A stretch of DNA of 64,000 nucleotides, from assembly GCF_042652645.1 (NCBI RefSeq), contig NZ_JBHSGU010000029.1:244477-308476 (forward strand), given 5' to 3'. Under the pieces are notes generated by a model. It saw only the letters and a list, made by a program, of their open reading frames with translations, had not been told where the DNA came from and did not search any database. The stretch comes from Glaciecola siphonariae (GTDB lineage: Bacteria; Pseudomonadota; Gammaproteobacteria; Enterobacterales; Alteromonadaceae). Of the stretch, positions 43,913 to 53,910 are shown piece by piece. The translations under genes were made by a program, and so were the position numbers. Positions within the stretch are counted from its first letter, which is position 1, and each line of letters starts with the position of its first letter.

Positions 43913-45685
43913 ATGAATATCATGAAAAATTCTGGTGTAACTATAAAACATAGCTTTTTAGCCAGCATGTGTGCATTAGTCGTGCTGATGGCAGGGTGTT
44001 CCGAGAGGCATGCCGAAACGTCTAAAGATTCTAAAGCTCCCATTGCTGATCGGGTGCTAATGAATGCCAATGTGTTAAGCCTAGATGCCAACAACACGCA
44101 AGCTCAAGCGCTCGCCATCAGTAATGGTAAGATTTTATTTATTGGAAGTAACGATGACGTTCGAAACTTCATTGGCGCTAATAGCGAAGTTGAAGACCTT
44201 GATGGGCGCACCGTTTTACCTGGGTTTATTGACGCTCACGGACACTTCTTGCAAACTGGCATGATGGCCCTTGCCGCGAACCTTTTACCACCTCCCGATA
44301 ACGATGTAAGCAGTGTCGAACAAATCATCGACAAACTCAAAGCAAAAGCCGATAGTGACATGACAAAAGAGCTTGGCTGGATTATTGGAATGGGCTACGA
44401 CGATGCCCAACTTGAAGAGGGCCGGCATCCAACACGAACAGACCTAGATAAAGTATCGACCGACGTGCCGGTGCTTGCAGTCCATCAATCCTCACACCTT
44501 GGCGCGGTAAACTCAAAGGCTCTAGAAGTTTTAGGCATTTCAAATGATGTTACTGATCCAGAGGGAGGCAAATTTAGACGCAACGCCAACGGCGAACTAA
44601 GTGGCGTTGTTGAGGAGCTTGCGTTTTTTGGCATCGCCAATCAGGCCTTTGCTAAGGTGAATTCTGAACTCGTACAGCAGGCAATTGCTGCATCACAGAA
44701 AGCTTACTTTGCAGCCGGTTTTACCACCGCACAAGAGGGACGGGCCCAGTTGTCTGATGTACAGGCTGTCATGGGAGCTGCCAAAGCAGGAGCACTGGAT
44801 ATCGACGTGGGTGTTTTCCCTGATCCCACCTTAATTAATGACGATTCGGTATTCATCGATGACATCATGGCTTTGCATAGCCCAAATTACGCCAATCACG
44901 CAAGGATTGCCGGCATTAAACTATCGTTAGACGGCTCGCCTCAAGTAAAAACCGCATGGCTGTCCAAGCCCTATCATAAGCCCCTTGAGGGCCAGAGTGA
45001 AGATTATGCGGGCTACCCACAACTCGACACCGAAGTTATTAACAAATACATTCAGCTAAGCTATGAAAATGACTGGCAAGTGCTTGCACATGTTAATGGT
45101 GATGCAGCTATTGACCAGTTTTTAGATGCTATTGAACAAGCACACGAGATGTTTCCGGATTCTTCTATGAAACCGGTTGCAATTCACGCACAAACCGCTC
45201 GTGAGGATCAACTCGACCGAATGGCTCGCGTAAACATGATCCCTTCATTTATGTCAGTTCATGCGTTTTATTGGGGAGATTGGCACAGAGATTCGGTATT
45301 GGGCGAAAATCGAGCGGCTCATATCTCACCGGCAAAGAGCGCTCTCACCAAAGGCTTAACCATTACCTCGCACAATGATGCTCCGGTCACTCTACCGAAT
45401 TCACAAATGATTTTATATTCGATGGTGAATCGACTTACCCGCAGTGAACAAGTCCTCGGGGCAGACGAGCGTGTTGACATCGAGCAAGCGATTAGAGCAA
45501 TCACCAGCAGCGCTGCTTATCAGTTGTCTGAGGATGCTACAAAAGGCAGCATTGAAGCCGGCAAGTATGCAGATTTGGTGATAGTCGATAAAAACCCTCT
45601 TGAGATGCCCTCCACAGAACTTTTGGATCATAAAGTGCTAAGCACTATTAAAGAGGGAAAAACGGTTTATTCCGCGCCCAATTAA
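43913..45685 (+). CDS. YtcJ-like amidohydrolase lipoprotein
   Basis: About 590 residues. I place the start at ATG 43913 (AAAGG upstream) rather than 43889. A signal peptide ends in a lipobox LMAGC followed by Ser, which favours outer-membrane sorting. Then an amidohydrolase-superfamily barrel of the YtcJ/DUF type: TVLPGFIDAHGHF with the HxH metal pair, GYDDAQLEEGRHP, KLSLDGSPQ, VLAHVNGDAAID, HAQT and SHNDAPV. Members hydrolyse amides or N-acyl compounds; substrate unknown. Single gene ending in a terminator. Confidence 0.88.
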   Translation: MNIMKNSGVTIKHSFLASMCALVVLMAGCSERHAETSKDSKAPIADRVLMNANVLSLDANNTQAQALAISNGKILFIGSNDDVRNFIGANSEVEDLDGRTVLPGFIDAHGHFLQTGMMALAANLLPPPDNDVSSVEQIIDKLKAKADSDMTKELGWIIGMGYDDAQLEEGRHPTRTDLDKVSTDVPVLAVHQSSHLGAVNSKALEVLGISNDVTDPEGGKFRRNANGELSGVVEELAFFGIANQAFAKVNSELVQQAIAASQKAYFAAGFTTAQEGRAQLSDVQAVMGAAKAGALDIDVGVFPDPTLINDDSVFIDDIMALHSPNYANHARIAGIKLSLDGSPQVKTAWLSKPYHKPLEGQSEDYAGYPQLDTEVINKYIQLSYENDWQVLAHVNGDAAIDQFLDAIEQAHEMFPDSSMKPVAIHAQTAREDQLDRMARVNMIPSFMSVHAFYWGDWHRDSVLGENRAAHISPAKSALTKGLTITSHNDAPVTLPNSQMILYSMVNRLTRSEQVLGADERVDIEQAIRAITSSAAYQLSEDATKGSIEAGKYADLVIVDKNPLEMPSTELLDHKVLSTIKEGKTVYSAPN

Positions 45686-45717
45686 AAAAGGCTCAAAATG
45701 GATTTTTTGAGCCTTTT
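45685..45717. terminator. Bidirectional terminator between the amidohydrolase gene and valS
   Basis: Stem AAAAGGCTCAAAA / TTTTTTGAGCCTTTT around a short loop at about 45700. Runs of A on the left and T on the right make it usable from both strands, serving the amidohydrolase gene (plus) and valS (minus). Confidence 0.85.
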
Positions 45718-45776
45718 GTACACGTCAGCTATGTATGCTTTCTTGCGGTGTGCCTATGCGTTAAACACGAGCTAAG

Positions 45777-48548
45777 CTACATATTTTCAATAGCGAGCTT
45801 TTGGTCTTTTATCTTTGACAACTGCATTTGCGCGTCTGCAAGCTTAGCCTTCTCTTTATTGATAACAGCTTCAGGTGCTTTGCCTACAAAGTTTTGATTA
45901 TTGAGCTTGCCTTGGGTTCTCGCCACGTCTTTTTCTAAGCGTTCTTGCGTTTTTTGCAAACGCGCAAGTTCGGCCGTCTTGTCAATCAGGCCTGCCATCG
46001 GGATGAGTATTTCCATCTCGCCCACTAAGGCAGTGGCTGACGCAGGCGCCTTTTCACCATCGGCTAACACCTCGATGCTGTCTAGCTTAGCTAACATCAA
46101 CAGATACTCTTTGGTTTGCGCAAGGCGAGTAACATCGGCATCGTTAAGATTTTGCAACAACACGGGAAGCCGTTTTGATGGGGCGATATCCATCTCACCG
46201 CGAATATTGCGGATGCCCATAACAAACGCTTTTACCCATTCGATGTTATCTTCCGCTGATGGGTCGATTAGGCTTGTCTCAAAATGTGGAAACTCATCTA
46301 CCATGATACTTGCAGCATCAGTGTGATTAACACTGAAAGGCTTAATTTTCTGCCAGATCTCATCGCTTATAAAAGGCATGATTGGGTGCAGGACTCGCAT
46401 GAGTTGCTCAAGTACATTAATCAGCGTGTGGCGGGTACCGCGTTTTTCTGCCTCGCTCGCATTTTCGCTATTTAAAATTGATTTACTAAGTTCTAGATAC
46501 CAGTCGCAAAATTGATTCCATGTAAATTCATAAAGCGTCTGTGCCGCCATGTCAAAGCGATATTCGCCTAAATGCTGCTCAAATTGCGTGACGGTGCGCT
46601 CAAAACGTGACCAAATCCATTTATCAAAGGGGCTTAGCACTTTTTCGCCCCCGGTGTTTCCGGTATCAAACTCTTCTGTATTCATTAAGACAAAGCGAGT
46701 GGCGTTCCATATCTTATTGCAGAAATTTCGATAGCCTTCAACACGACTCATATCAAAATTAATATCACGGCTAGTTGAGGCCATCGCGGCAAACGTGAAG
46801 CGCAGCGCATCGGTTCCGTATGCATCAATACCTTTGGGAAACTCAGCTTTTGTTTGTTTGATAATTTTTTCAGCCAGCTGTGGCTGCATCATGCCGGTTG
46901 TGCGTTTTTCGATAAGCGCATCAAGCTCAATGCCATCAATCAAGTCGATTGGGTCTAATACGTTCCCTTTCGACTTTGACATTTTATCGCCATTTTCATC
47001 TCGAATAAGACCGGTGATATAAATTTCTTTGAACGGGATTGTGCCTGTGAATTTTTTAGTCATCATTATCATTCGGGCTACCCAGAAAAAGATAATGTCG
47101 AAACCCGTTACCAGTACTGAGCTCGGCACAAATGTGCGCAGCTCCTCTGTATCGTTAGGCCAGCCCATCGTCGCAAATGGCCACAACGCTGACGAGAACC
47201 ACGTATCGAGCACATCCTCGTCTTGATTTAAGACAAGCTCATCGGCAAGGTCATATTTCGCGCGTACATCCGCTTCTGACTTACCTACATAAATTTTGCC
47301 GTTTTCATCAAACCATGCGGGAATTCTGTGTCCCCACCAAAGTTGGCGGGAGATACACCAATCCTGAATATTATTCATCCACTGATAATATGTTTTGTTC
47401 CAGTTTTCTGGCACAAACTTGATCTCGCCCGATTCAACCGCCTCTATTGCAGGCTTGGCCAAAGATTCCACTGCCACATACCACTGGTCGGTAAGATAAG
47501 GTTCGATAACCACGCCGGTTCTATCGCCGCGCGGCACTTTAAGCTTATGGGGCTTAATATCGACCAATAAAGACTGGTCTGTTAAATCTGCAACAATTCG
47601 CTCACGCGCTTCAAAACGGTCGAGGCCTTGATACGCGTCGGGCGCTTGTTCGTTAATTTTTGCATCATCGGTGAATATATTGATTAAGGGCAGGTTATGG
47701 CGTTTACCCATTTCGTAGTCATTGAAATCATGAGCTGGGGTGATTTTCACGCAACCTGTGCCAAACTCCATGTCAACGTAGTCATCGGCAATAATAGGAA
47801 TCTGACGTCCTGTGAGTGGAAGCGTTATGGTTTTGCCTACCATGTGTTTATAACGCTCATCATCAGGATGCACCGCAACTGCGCTATCACCGAGCATGGT
47901 TTCAGGTCTAGTGGTGGCGACAATGAGCGACTCATCGCTGTTGCTAAGTGGATAGCGCATGTGCCACATATGACCGTCTTCCTCTTCGCTCATCACTTCA
48001 AGCTCAGACACAGCCGTTAGCAGCACAGGGTCCCAATTCACCAGCCGTTTACCGCGATAAATCAAACCTTCATCATATAATTGGATGAAAACCTCTTGTA
48101 CAGCTGCCGACAGATTATCATCCATCGTAAACACTTCGCGAGACCAATCGGCAGAGGCGCCAAGGCGTCTCATCTGTTGGGTGATATTACCGCCAGACTC
48201 TTCTTTCCAATCCCAGATTCGCTCAACAAACTTGTCTCGGCCCAGGTCATGGCGAGTTTGTCCCTTTGCGTTGAGTTGCCGCTCCACAACCATTTGAGTA
48301 GCAATGCCCGCATGGTCGGTTCCGCACTGCCATAAAGTGTTGTCACCCTTCATTCTATGGTAACGCACCAAAGCATCCATGATCGTGTGCTGAAACGCAT
48401 GCCCCATGTGCAAACTGCCCGTCACGTTCGGGGGCGGAAGTAGGATGCAGTAAGGCTCTCCATGACCACTCGGGGCAAACATGCCTTTGGCTTCCCAATG
48501 TTGATAGCAAGCTTGTTCAATTTGACTTGGATTAAATGTTTTTTCCAT
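45777..48548 (-). CDS. valS: Valyl-tRNA synthetase
   Basis: A 923-residue class I synthetase: PPPNVTGSLHMGHAF (HIGH-type, near residue 40-55), CP1 editing domain (about 190-330), KMSKSKGN near residue 520, anticodon-binding domain, and the C-terminal coiled coil (about 855-923) typical of ValRS. holC and pepA lie upstream on the same strand, as in E. coli pepA-holC-valS. Confidence 0.97.
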   Translation of the reverse strand: MEKTFNPSQIEQACYQHWEAKGMFAPSGHGEPYCILLPPPNVTGSLHMGHAFQHTIMDALVRYHRMKGDNTLWQCGTDHAGIATQMVVERQLNAKGQTRHDLGRDKFVERIWDWKEESGGNITQQMRRLGASADWSREVFTMDDNLSAAVQEVFIQLYDEGLIYRGKRLVNWDPVLLTAVSELEVMSEEEDGHMWHMRYPLSNSDESLIVATTRPETMLGDSAVAVHPDDERYKHMVGKTITLPLTGRQIPIIADDYVDMEFGTGCVKITPAHDFNDYEMGKRHNLPLINIFTDDAKINEQAPDAYQGLDRFEARERIVADLTDQSLLVDIKPHKLKVPRGDRTGVVIEPYLTDQWYVAVESLAKPAIEAVESGEIKFVPENWNKTYYQWMNNIQDWCISRQLWWGHRIPAWFDENGKIYVGKSEADVRAKYDLADELVLNQDEDVLDTWFSSALWPFATMGWPNDTEELRTFVPSSVLVTGFDIIFFWVARMIMMTKKFTGTIPFKEIYITGLIRDENGDKMSKSKGNVLDPIDLIDGIELDALIEKRTTGMMQPQLAEKIIKQTKAEFPKGIDAYGTDALRFTFAAMASTSRDINFDMSRVEGYRNFCNKIWNATRFVLMNTEEFDTGNTGGEKVLSPFDKWIWSRFERTVTQFEQHLGEYRFDMAAQTLYEFTWNQFCDWYLELSKSILNSENASEAEKRGTRHTLINVLEQLMRVLHPIMPFISDEIWQKIKPFSVNHTDAASIMVDEFPHFETSLIDPSAEDNIEWVKAFVMGIRNIRGEMDIAPSKRLPVLLQNLNDADVTRLAQTKEYLLMLAKLDSIEVLADGEKAPASATALVGEMEILIPMAGLIDKTAELARLQKTQERLEKDVARTQGKLNNQNFVGKAPEAVINKEKAKLADAQMQLSKIKDQKLAIENM

Positions 48549-48597
48549 TAATGGGTGTCTCTTTTAAAAATAACCGATGCGATGCATCGCGTTTAAA

Positions 48598-49044
48598 TTA
48601 GTTAGCGTTGATAAATGCCATATGACAACCAGCTGATTTATATTCTTTGTAGCGTTCTCTGGCCGCTTTTTTAAGCGATTCGTCGCTTGGCACAAAATCA
48701 ATGAGGTGCTGATAAGCGGCAAACTGCGACAAATACTCATGCGACATATTAATCACAAGTTTTTTATTTCGAATCGGCTGTTTGCCTATATTGTCTAACC
48801 ATGAAATCTCTACGGGCGAACCATTTACCGGCCCTTCACCCTGCAGGTTGTGAGCAATAAATTTATCTGCAGGCTGTTGCCAGATAAATTCGTCAAGCTC
48901 TTCTGCTTGCGCTTTGTTTGTGCACACCACCGACAAATACTGTCTTTTTTGGTAGTGGTGAGAAACAAGTTCCACTACCTTCTGGATCAAAGTGTCTGAG
49001 TCTGGCTGCGCCCCTTGCGCGAGTTCGTAAAAGGTTACCTGCAT
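48598..49044 (-). CDS. holC: DNA polymerase III chi subunit HolC
   Basis: A 148-residue protein matching chi: MQVTFYELAQG start, the VVCTNKAQAEELDEFIWQ segment, FIAHNLQGEG, PVEISW and INMS motif. Chi links the clamp loader to SSB. 11 bases after pepA, 49 bases before valS. Confidence 0.94.
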   Translation of the reverse strand: MQVTFYELAQGAQPDSDTLIQKVVELVSHHYQKRQYLSVVCTNKAQAEELDEFIWQQPADKFIAHNLQGEGPVNGSPVEISWLDNIGKQPIRNKKLVINMSHEYLSQFAAYQHLIDFVPSDESLKKAARERYKEYKSAGCHMAFINAN

Positions 49045-49055
49045 TGAAGCGCGCT

Positions 49056-50561
49056 CTATTCGTCAGTTGATATATTAGCTTTGTTCATCAAATACTGAGT
49101 AAGCATTGGAACCGGTCGCCCTGTTGAGCCTTTTCTTGCTCCTCCAACCCAGGCTGTGCCCGCAATATCTAAATGTGCCCAATTATATTTCTTTGTGAAC
49201 CGCGACAAAAAGCAGGCAGCGGTAATGGCACCTGCAGGTCTCCCTCCCAGATTGCTCATATCGGCAAACGGGCTTTCTATTTGATCTTGATACTCATCCC
49301 ACAATGGCAGGCGCCATGCTTTATCAGAGCTTTGTTCAGATGCGTTTACAATTTCATGGGCCAGAGGGTTATGTGCACTGAAAACCGCAGTTGCATGCTT
49401 TCCTAAGGCGATAACACATGCACCGGTTAAGGTAGCCACATCTATTACTGTGTCAGGTTCAAATCTCTCAACATAGGTCAAAGCATCGCACAGAACTAAA
49501 CGTCCCTCAGCATCCGTGTTAAGTACCTCAACCGTTTGCCCCGACATGGTGGTTAAAATATCTCCCGGGCGGTATGCATTTGCATCAGGCATGTTTTCGC
49601 AACCTGCCAAGACGCCGATAATATTAATGGGCAGATTAAGCGCAGCAACCGCATGCATGGTGCCAAGCACCCCGGCAGCTCCGCCCATATCGTATTTCAT
49701 CTCGTCCATTGCTTCGCTAGGTTTAATCGAAATACCACCAGAGTCAAATGTAAGCCCTTTGCCCACAAGCACTACCGGCGCTTGGTCCGACGGACCACCA
49801 GCATGCTTTATGATGCTCATAATTGATTCGTTTACCGAGCCTCGCCCTACCGCCAGATAAGAATTCATGCCCAGCTCAGCCATTTTTGCTTCGTCTACCG
49901 TCTCTAAACTCAGTGACGGGTATTGCTCAACCAATTGTGCGGCCTGTTCATTCAAATACTTAGGGTTACAAATATTAGGCGGCATATTTGCAACATCTTT
50001 AGTGACTTTAACACCTGCGCTTATAGCTTGTGCGTGCTCAATGGCACGTTCGCCGAGGGTCAGCTCACGACGGGTGGGAACGTTGAAAACCATTTTTCTC
50101 AGTGGACGGCGTGGCTCGCCTTTTTTTGTTTTAAGCTGCAAAAAGGTATAGAGGGTATCGTTAGCAGCCTCAACTGCTTGGCGCACTTTCCAATAGGTGT
50201 CTCGGCCTTTAACATGCAGTTCGGTAAGAAAGTTAACCGCTTCCATTGACCCAGTTTCGTTAAGGGTTTGGATAGTCTTTGCCATAATTTGCTTATACTG
50301 ACGCTCGTTGAGTTCACGCTCTTTACCGCATCCAACAAGTAAGACTCGCTCGCTAAGCACATTTGGAACATGATGCAGGAGAAGCATCTGTCCGGCTTTA
50401 CCTTCTAAGTCTCCGCGGCGAATTAAATTGCTAATATAGCCTTCACTCACTTCATCAAGTTGTTCTGCAACAGGCGTTAAACGTCTCGGTTCAAATACAC
50501 CTACAACGATGCACGCACTTCTTTGCTTTTCTGGACTGCCGCTTTTTACGCCAAACTCCAT
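49056..50561 (-). CDS. pepA: Leucyl aminopeptidase PepA (M17)
   Basis: A 501-residue M17 aminopeptidase. Metal and catalytic residues appear in GKGLTFDSGGISIKP, MKYDMGGAAGVLG and the signature NTDAEGRLVL; N-terminal macro-like domain (about 1-160). In E. coli PepA also binds DNA and acts in Xer recombination and carAB control; whether this holds here is unknown. Divergent from lptF. Confidence 0.97.
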   Translation of the reverse strand: MEFGVKSGSPEKQRSACIVVGVFEPRRLTPVAEQLDEVSEGYISNLIRRGDLEGKAGQMLLLHHVPNVLSERVLLVGCGKERELNERQYKQIMAKTIQTLNETGSMEAVNFLTELHVKGRDTYWKVRQAVEAANDTLYTFLQLKTKKGEPRRPLRKMVFNVPTRRELTLGERAIEHAQAISAGVKVTKDVANMPPNICNPKYLNEQAAQLVEQYPSLSLETVDEAKMAELGMNSYLAVGRGSVNESIMSIIKHAGGPSDQAPVVLVGKGLTFDSGGISIKPSEAMDEMKYDMGGAAGVLGTMHAVAALNLPINIIGVLAGCENMPDANAYRPGDILTTMSGQTVEVLNTDAEGRLVLCDALTYVERFEPDTVIDVATLTGACVIALGKHATAVFSAHNPLAHEIVNASEQSSDKAWRLPLWDEYQDQIESPFADMSNLGGRPAGAITAACFLSRFTKKYNWAHLDIAGTAWVGGARKGSTGRPVPMLTQYLMNKANISTDE

Positions 50562-50794
50562 AATAACCCCCTCAAACAGCTGCCGCAGATAATGCGAGCC
50601 ATAGCGCTTCGCGTAGCTGGATATATGATTGTAAATTTAGTTTTGTTTGCCTATGAGCAAGCGATTCTTATGTGCTACACTTCAACAACGAGCGATTAGC
50701 AAATATACAAAACTGCAATAAACACAGAGTTTACTGAAATATCGCTACGCTTTCATCAAAAACGACAATTTAGTATAAAAAGAATCTGGCCCAA

Positions 50795-51898
50795 ATGCTT
50801 ATTTTTAGATATCTCCTGCGAGAAACATTCAAATCTCAAATTGCCGTTTTTTTCATCTTAATGTCAATCTTCATTACCTTGAGATTTGTGCGCGTTTTAG
50901 ACGACGCTACCGACGGAAACGTCCCCGCCGACTTAGTTTTAGGCTTCATCACGCTTTATAGTCCAGTTTTAGCGTCTTTAGTGCTGCCCATAAGTCTGTT
51001 TTTAGGCGTTATGCTTGCGCACGGCAGAATGTACGTTGAGAGCGAAATGACCGTGCTGAAGGCTTGCGGCGTAAGTGAGTGGTACGTTACCCGAGTTACC
51101 TTAATATTTTCTTTGTTTATCGCAATTATCACCGCAACAGTAACCTTATACTTAACCCCGCTTGCGCTTGAAAAAGAATATCAGCTCAAAGAAGAGGCCG
51201 CCGCATCTTCAGGGATTGCCGCGGTAGTGCCGGGCCGTTTTCAGCAAACTGGTGACAGTAAAGCGGTCATATTTGTACACGACACAGACAGTCAAACAGA
51301 TTCATTGCGAAAGGTCTTTTTGTCTCAACGGGCCAAAGAAGATGATGAAATTCATCTCATTTATGCTCAGCAGGGCCGCATTCAGGAAAGTGCTTTTGGT
51401 GAGCAAATCCTAATATTAAACAATGGCAATCAATACGACGGTACAAAGCAATCTAATGACTATCAAATAGTTAATTTTGATGAATATTCTGTGACCATTA
51501 CACCGCCTGATCGCGAGCGCGAGGGTCGCAAGCTCGCGGCTGTTTCAACCTCTGAACTCTGGAACATGGAAGGCATTGAAGCATCCGCAGAATTTCAGTG
51601 GCGCATCGCCATTCCGCTCTCTTTACCATTTCTAGTGCTTATAGCAGTGCCCATGAGTGCAGTAGACCCTCGCCAGGGTAGGTTTGGAAAAATGTTCCCG
51701 GCGCTGTTGCTGTATTTGGGATATTTTTTACTCCTGCTCGCCTCTAGGCGCATCATGGAAGATGGCAATTTACCGAGCTTTTTAGGACTTTGGTGGGTTC
51801 ATGTAGTGATGCTAATGGTGGGAATTGGGCTGATTGCAAGAGATAGAAAAACCGGCGCTATTATTCGTCAAATGTTTTTGAGGCAGAAGAATGTTTAA
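50795..51898 (+). CDS. lptF: LPS export permease LptF
   Basis: A 367-residue YjgP/YjgQ permease: six transmembrane helices in two groups (about 10-125 and 270-355) around a periplasmic jellyroll (about 130-260). With LptG and LptB it extracts LPS from the inner membrane. The C-terminal coupling segment reads MSAVDPRQGRFGKMFPALLLY. Overlaps lptG by 8 bases. Confidence 0.95.
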   Translation: MLIFRYLLRETFKSQIAVFFILMSIFITLRFVRVLDDATDGNVPADLVLGFITLYSPVLASLVLPISLFLGVMLAHGRMYVESEMTVLKACGVSEWYVTRVTLIFSLFIAIITATVTLYLTPLALEKEYQLKEEAAASSGIAAVVPGRFQQTGDSKAVIFVHDTDSQTDSLRKVFLSQRAKEDDEIHLIYAQQGRIQESAFGEQILILNNGNQYDGTKQSNDYQIVNFDEYSVTITPPDREREGRKLAAVSTSELWNMEGIEASAEFQWRIAIPLSLPFLVLIAVPMSAVDPRQGRFGKMFPALLLYLGYFLLLLASRRIMEDGNLPSFLGLWWVHVVMLMVGIGLIARDRKTGAIIRQMFLRQKNV

Positions 51899-52955
51899 AA
51901 TCCTCGATCTCTACATTGCTCGCACGCTTCTTAGCACCATCGCAGTCACCCTTTCGGTGCTTGTAGGGCTAAGCGCACTCATCAAATTTGTAGAACAATT
52001 ACGACGCGTTGGTCAAGGCGACTATGATATGACGGTTGCCGCGCTTTATGTTTTTTTAAGCCTACCGCGAGAAGTGGAGTTGTTCTTACCAATGGCCACT
52101 TTGCTAGGTGGCCTCATCGGAATGGGGCTTTTAGCGCAGAGCAGTGAATTGGTGGTCATGCAAGCATCGGGCTTGAGTCGCACTAACATTACGGTATCAG
52201 CGATGAAGTCGGTGGTAATCGTTATTATTGCCATGATGGCCATTGGTGAATTTGTTACACCGCAAAGCGAGAGCAGAGCAAAGGAGCTTCGAGCGCAAGC
52301 ACTTTCGGGTGGAAGCTTGCTTTCATCGGGCTCCATTACGTGGGCGAAAGATGGTAATGACTTTGTAAGCATATCTAACGTTATCGACCAAAATAGTCTT
52401 CAAGACATTGAGGTGTTTAAATTTGACGATGAGCTCAATTTGGTTGAAATAATGCGAGCCGATTTTGCCGACTTTAATGGCGATAACTGGACCTTGTCAA
52501 AGGTCAATCAATCCTTTTTCACCGAACAGCGAATTACCAGCACACAACTCGATACGTTTAAATGGGACAGTTCTCTGACGCCCGATAAGCTCGGCATTGT
52601 TGCAATTAAGCCAGAGGCACTGTCTATTCGAGGTTTAGTAGACTATGTAGGATATTTAGAAAACAATGGACAAGAGGCGGCACGTTATGAACTCGCGTTG
52701 TGGCGTAAAATGTTACAGCCCGTCTCGGTGGCGGTAATGCTGCTGTTAGCCATGTCTTTTATATTTGGGCCATTACGAAGCGTTACTATGGGTGCGCGCA
52801 CCATTATGGGCGTGTTAGCAGGATTTGGCTTCTTCATCAGCAACGAAATGTTTGGCCAAGTTAGCTTGGTGTTTCAGCTAGCACCAGCGATTGGCGCGCT
52901 CTTGCCAAGTGCTGTGTTTGCGACCTTGGCTGTTTATTTACTTAAACGCCGATGA
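51891..52955 (+). CDS. lptG: LPS export permease LptG
   Basis: A 354-residue partner of LptF with the same architecture: six transmembrane helices and a periplasmic jellyroll (about 135-265). The SFIFGPLRSVTMGARTIMG coupling segment is characteristic. LptC, LptA and LptB are encoded at 15.4-17.3 kb in this window, so apart from LptD/E the whole machine is present. Confidence 0.95.
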   Translation: MFKILDLYIARTLLSTIAVTLSVLVGLSALIKFVEQLRRVGQGDYDMTVAALYVFLSLPREVELFLPMATLLGGLIGMGLLAQSSELVVMQASGLSRTNITVSAMKSVVIVIIAMMAIGEFVTPQSESRAKELRAQALSGGSLLSSGSITWAKDGNDFVSISNVIDQNSLQDIEVFKFDDELNLVEIMRADFADFNGDNWTLSKVNQSFFTEQRITSTQLDTFKWDSSLTPDKLGIVAIKPEALSIRGLVDYVGYLENNGQEAARYELALWRKMLQPVSVAVMLLLAMSFIFGPLRSVTMGARTIMGVLAGFGFFISNEMFGQVSLVFQLAPAIGALLPSAVFATLAVYLLKRR

Positions 52956-53086
52956 CGTTAATAACGATGATAAGGACAATCATCACCTTGAGTAACAATA
53001 ATCGTCTCGCTTAATGGTTTTTATTTTCGCTTTGTACTACCTGTTTGCGCTGCCTATTTCGGAAGTTGCTTTGATAGTCACTCGCA

Positions 53087-53584
53087 CTACCAAGCCCGAT
53101 GATGATTCTCTTCAGCGCTTAAAAATAACACTTCGGTATTAGTGAGCCGGTCTTGAAGCGCAAGCTTGTTCTTGAAATCGAGCAAAACCAAAAGCGTTCC
53201 TAGACCCAGCAATGAACTGACCAAGCGGATAATTAAACGTTTATAGCCAACTGGCTCAGACGGATTTAAGTTATAAATACGAATTCGCCAAGCCCGCATA
53301 CCTAAGGTTTGACCGCCGTGCTTCCAAAACCATAAAAAGAAAGTACAAACCCACATCAATACCCACACCTGAACGCTTAGCTTATAAAAGGCATTGTTTT
53401 GCATTAAATCACTTACATGCTCATAGCCTTGTTTTGATAAAAGCTGTGTTTCAAGGGCAACTGTTAACAATGCAATGAAAACAAGGGCAGATAGCATGCC
53501 GATTGCCACTGCAATCAGGCTATCGTAAACCATGGCCGCAAGGCGACGAAAAAACCCTGCGCGCTGAGAAATATTAGATTCCAT
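53087..53584 (-). CDS. RDD-family membrane protein
   Basis: A 165-residue membrane protein with the RDD pattern: Arg in FFRRLAAMVYDSLIA, Asp in the same helix, and GGQTLGMRAWRIRI with the later Asp. Three or four membrane segments (about 18-45, 65-90, 115-140). RDD proteins have been linked to Na+/H+ exchange in some species, but the role here is unknown. ATG 53584 preferred; GTG 53602 possible. Confidence 0.85.
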   Translation of the reverse strand: MESNISQRAGFFRRLAAMVYDSLIAVAIGMLSALVFIALLTVALETQLLSKQGYEHVSDLMQNNAFYKLSVQVWVLMWVCTFFLWFWKHGGQTLGMRAWRIRIYNLNPSEPVGYKRLIIRLVSSLLGLGTLLVLLDFKNKLALQDRLTNTEVLFLSAEENHHRAW

Positions 53585-53705
53585 ACTAAGGTAATCACTC
53601 ACCAATCAAAACTTGATATGGGCAAAGTGTATCACTATTTTATAAGGTAAAAAGCGTGAAATGCTTAGGGACTGAGCAAACGCATCGAAGATGTGTAAAT
53701 AAGAC

Positions 53706-53733
53706 TTGATACACACATGGAGATGGCTATAAT
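53706..53733 (+). promoter_or_regulatory. Sigma-70 promoter of tRNA-Leu
   Basis: TTGATA (53706-53711), 16-base spacer, TATAAT (53728-53733). Expected start near 53740, about 27 bases before the tRNA. Confidence 0.85.
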
Positions 53734-53766
53734 GCACAACACTTCGAAAGAAGCGATTTTAACACT

Positions 53767-53853
53767 GCCAGAGTGGCGAAATTGGTAGACGCAGCGGATT
53801 CAAAATCCGCCGGTAGTAATACTGTGCCGGTTCAAGTCCGGCCTCTGGTACCA
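53767..53853 (+). tRNA. tRNA-Leu (anticodon CAA)
   Basis: An 87-base class II tRNA with encoded CCA end. Acceptor GCCAGAG/CTCTGGT, D arm with TTGGTAGAC, anticodon stem GCGGA/TCCGC with loop TTCAAAA (anticodon CAA, reading UUG), long variable arm, and T arm GCCGG-TTCAAGT-CCGGC. It has its own promoter and terminator. Confidence 0.97.
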
Positions 53854-53859
53854 AATTCT

Positions 53860-53894
53860 AAGGCCTCGAAATTTTACATCTCGAGGCCTTTTTT
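53860..53894 (+). terminator. Terminator of tRNA-Leu
   Basis: Stem AAGGCCTCGA (53860-53869) / TCGAGGCCTT (53881-53890), then T to 53894. Confidence 0.92.
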
Positions 53895-53910
53895 GATCGA
53901 CCTTACTGGC

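Noticed and set aside
53767..53894. tRNA-Leu as an integration site
   Set aside because: No integrase, direct repeat of the tRNA 3' end or cargo region on either side.
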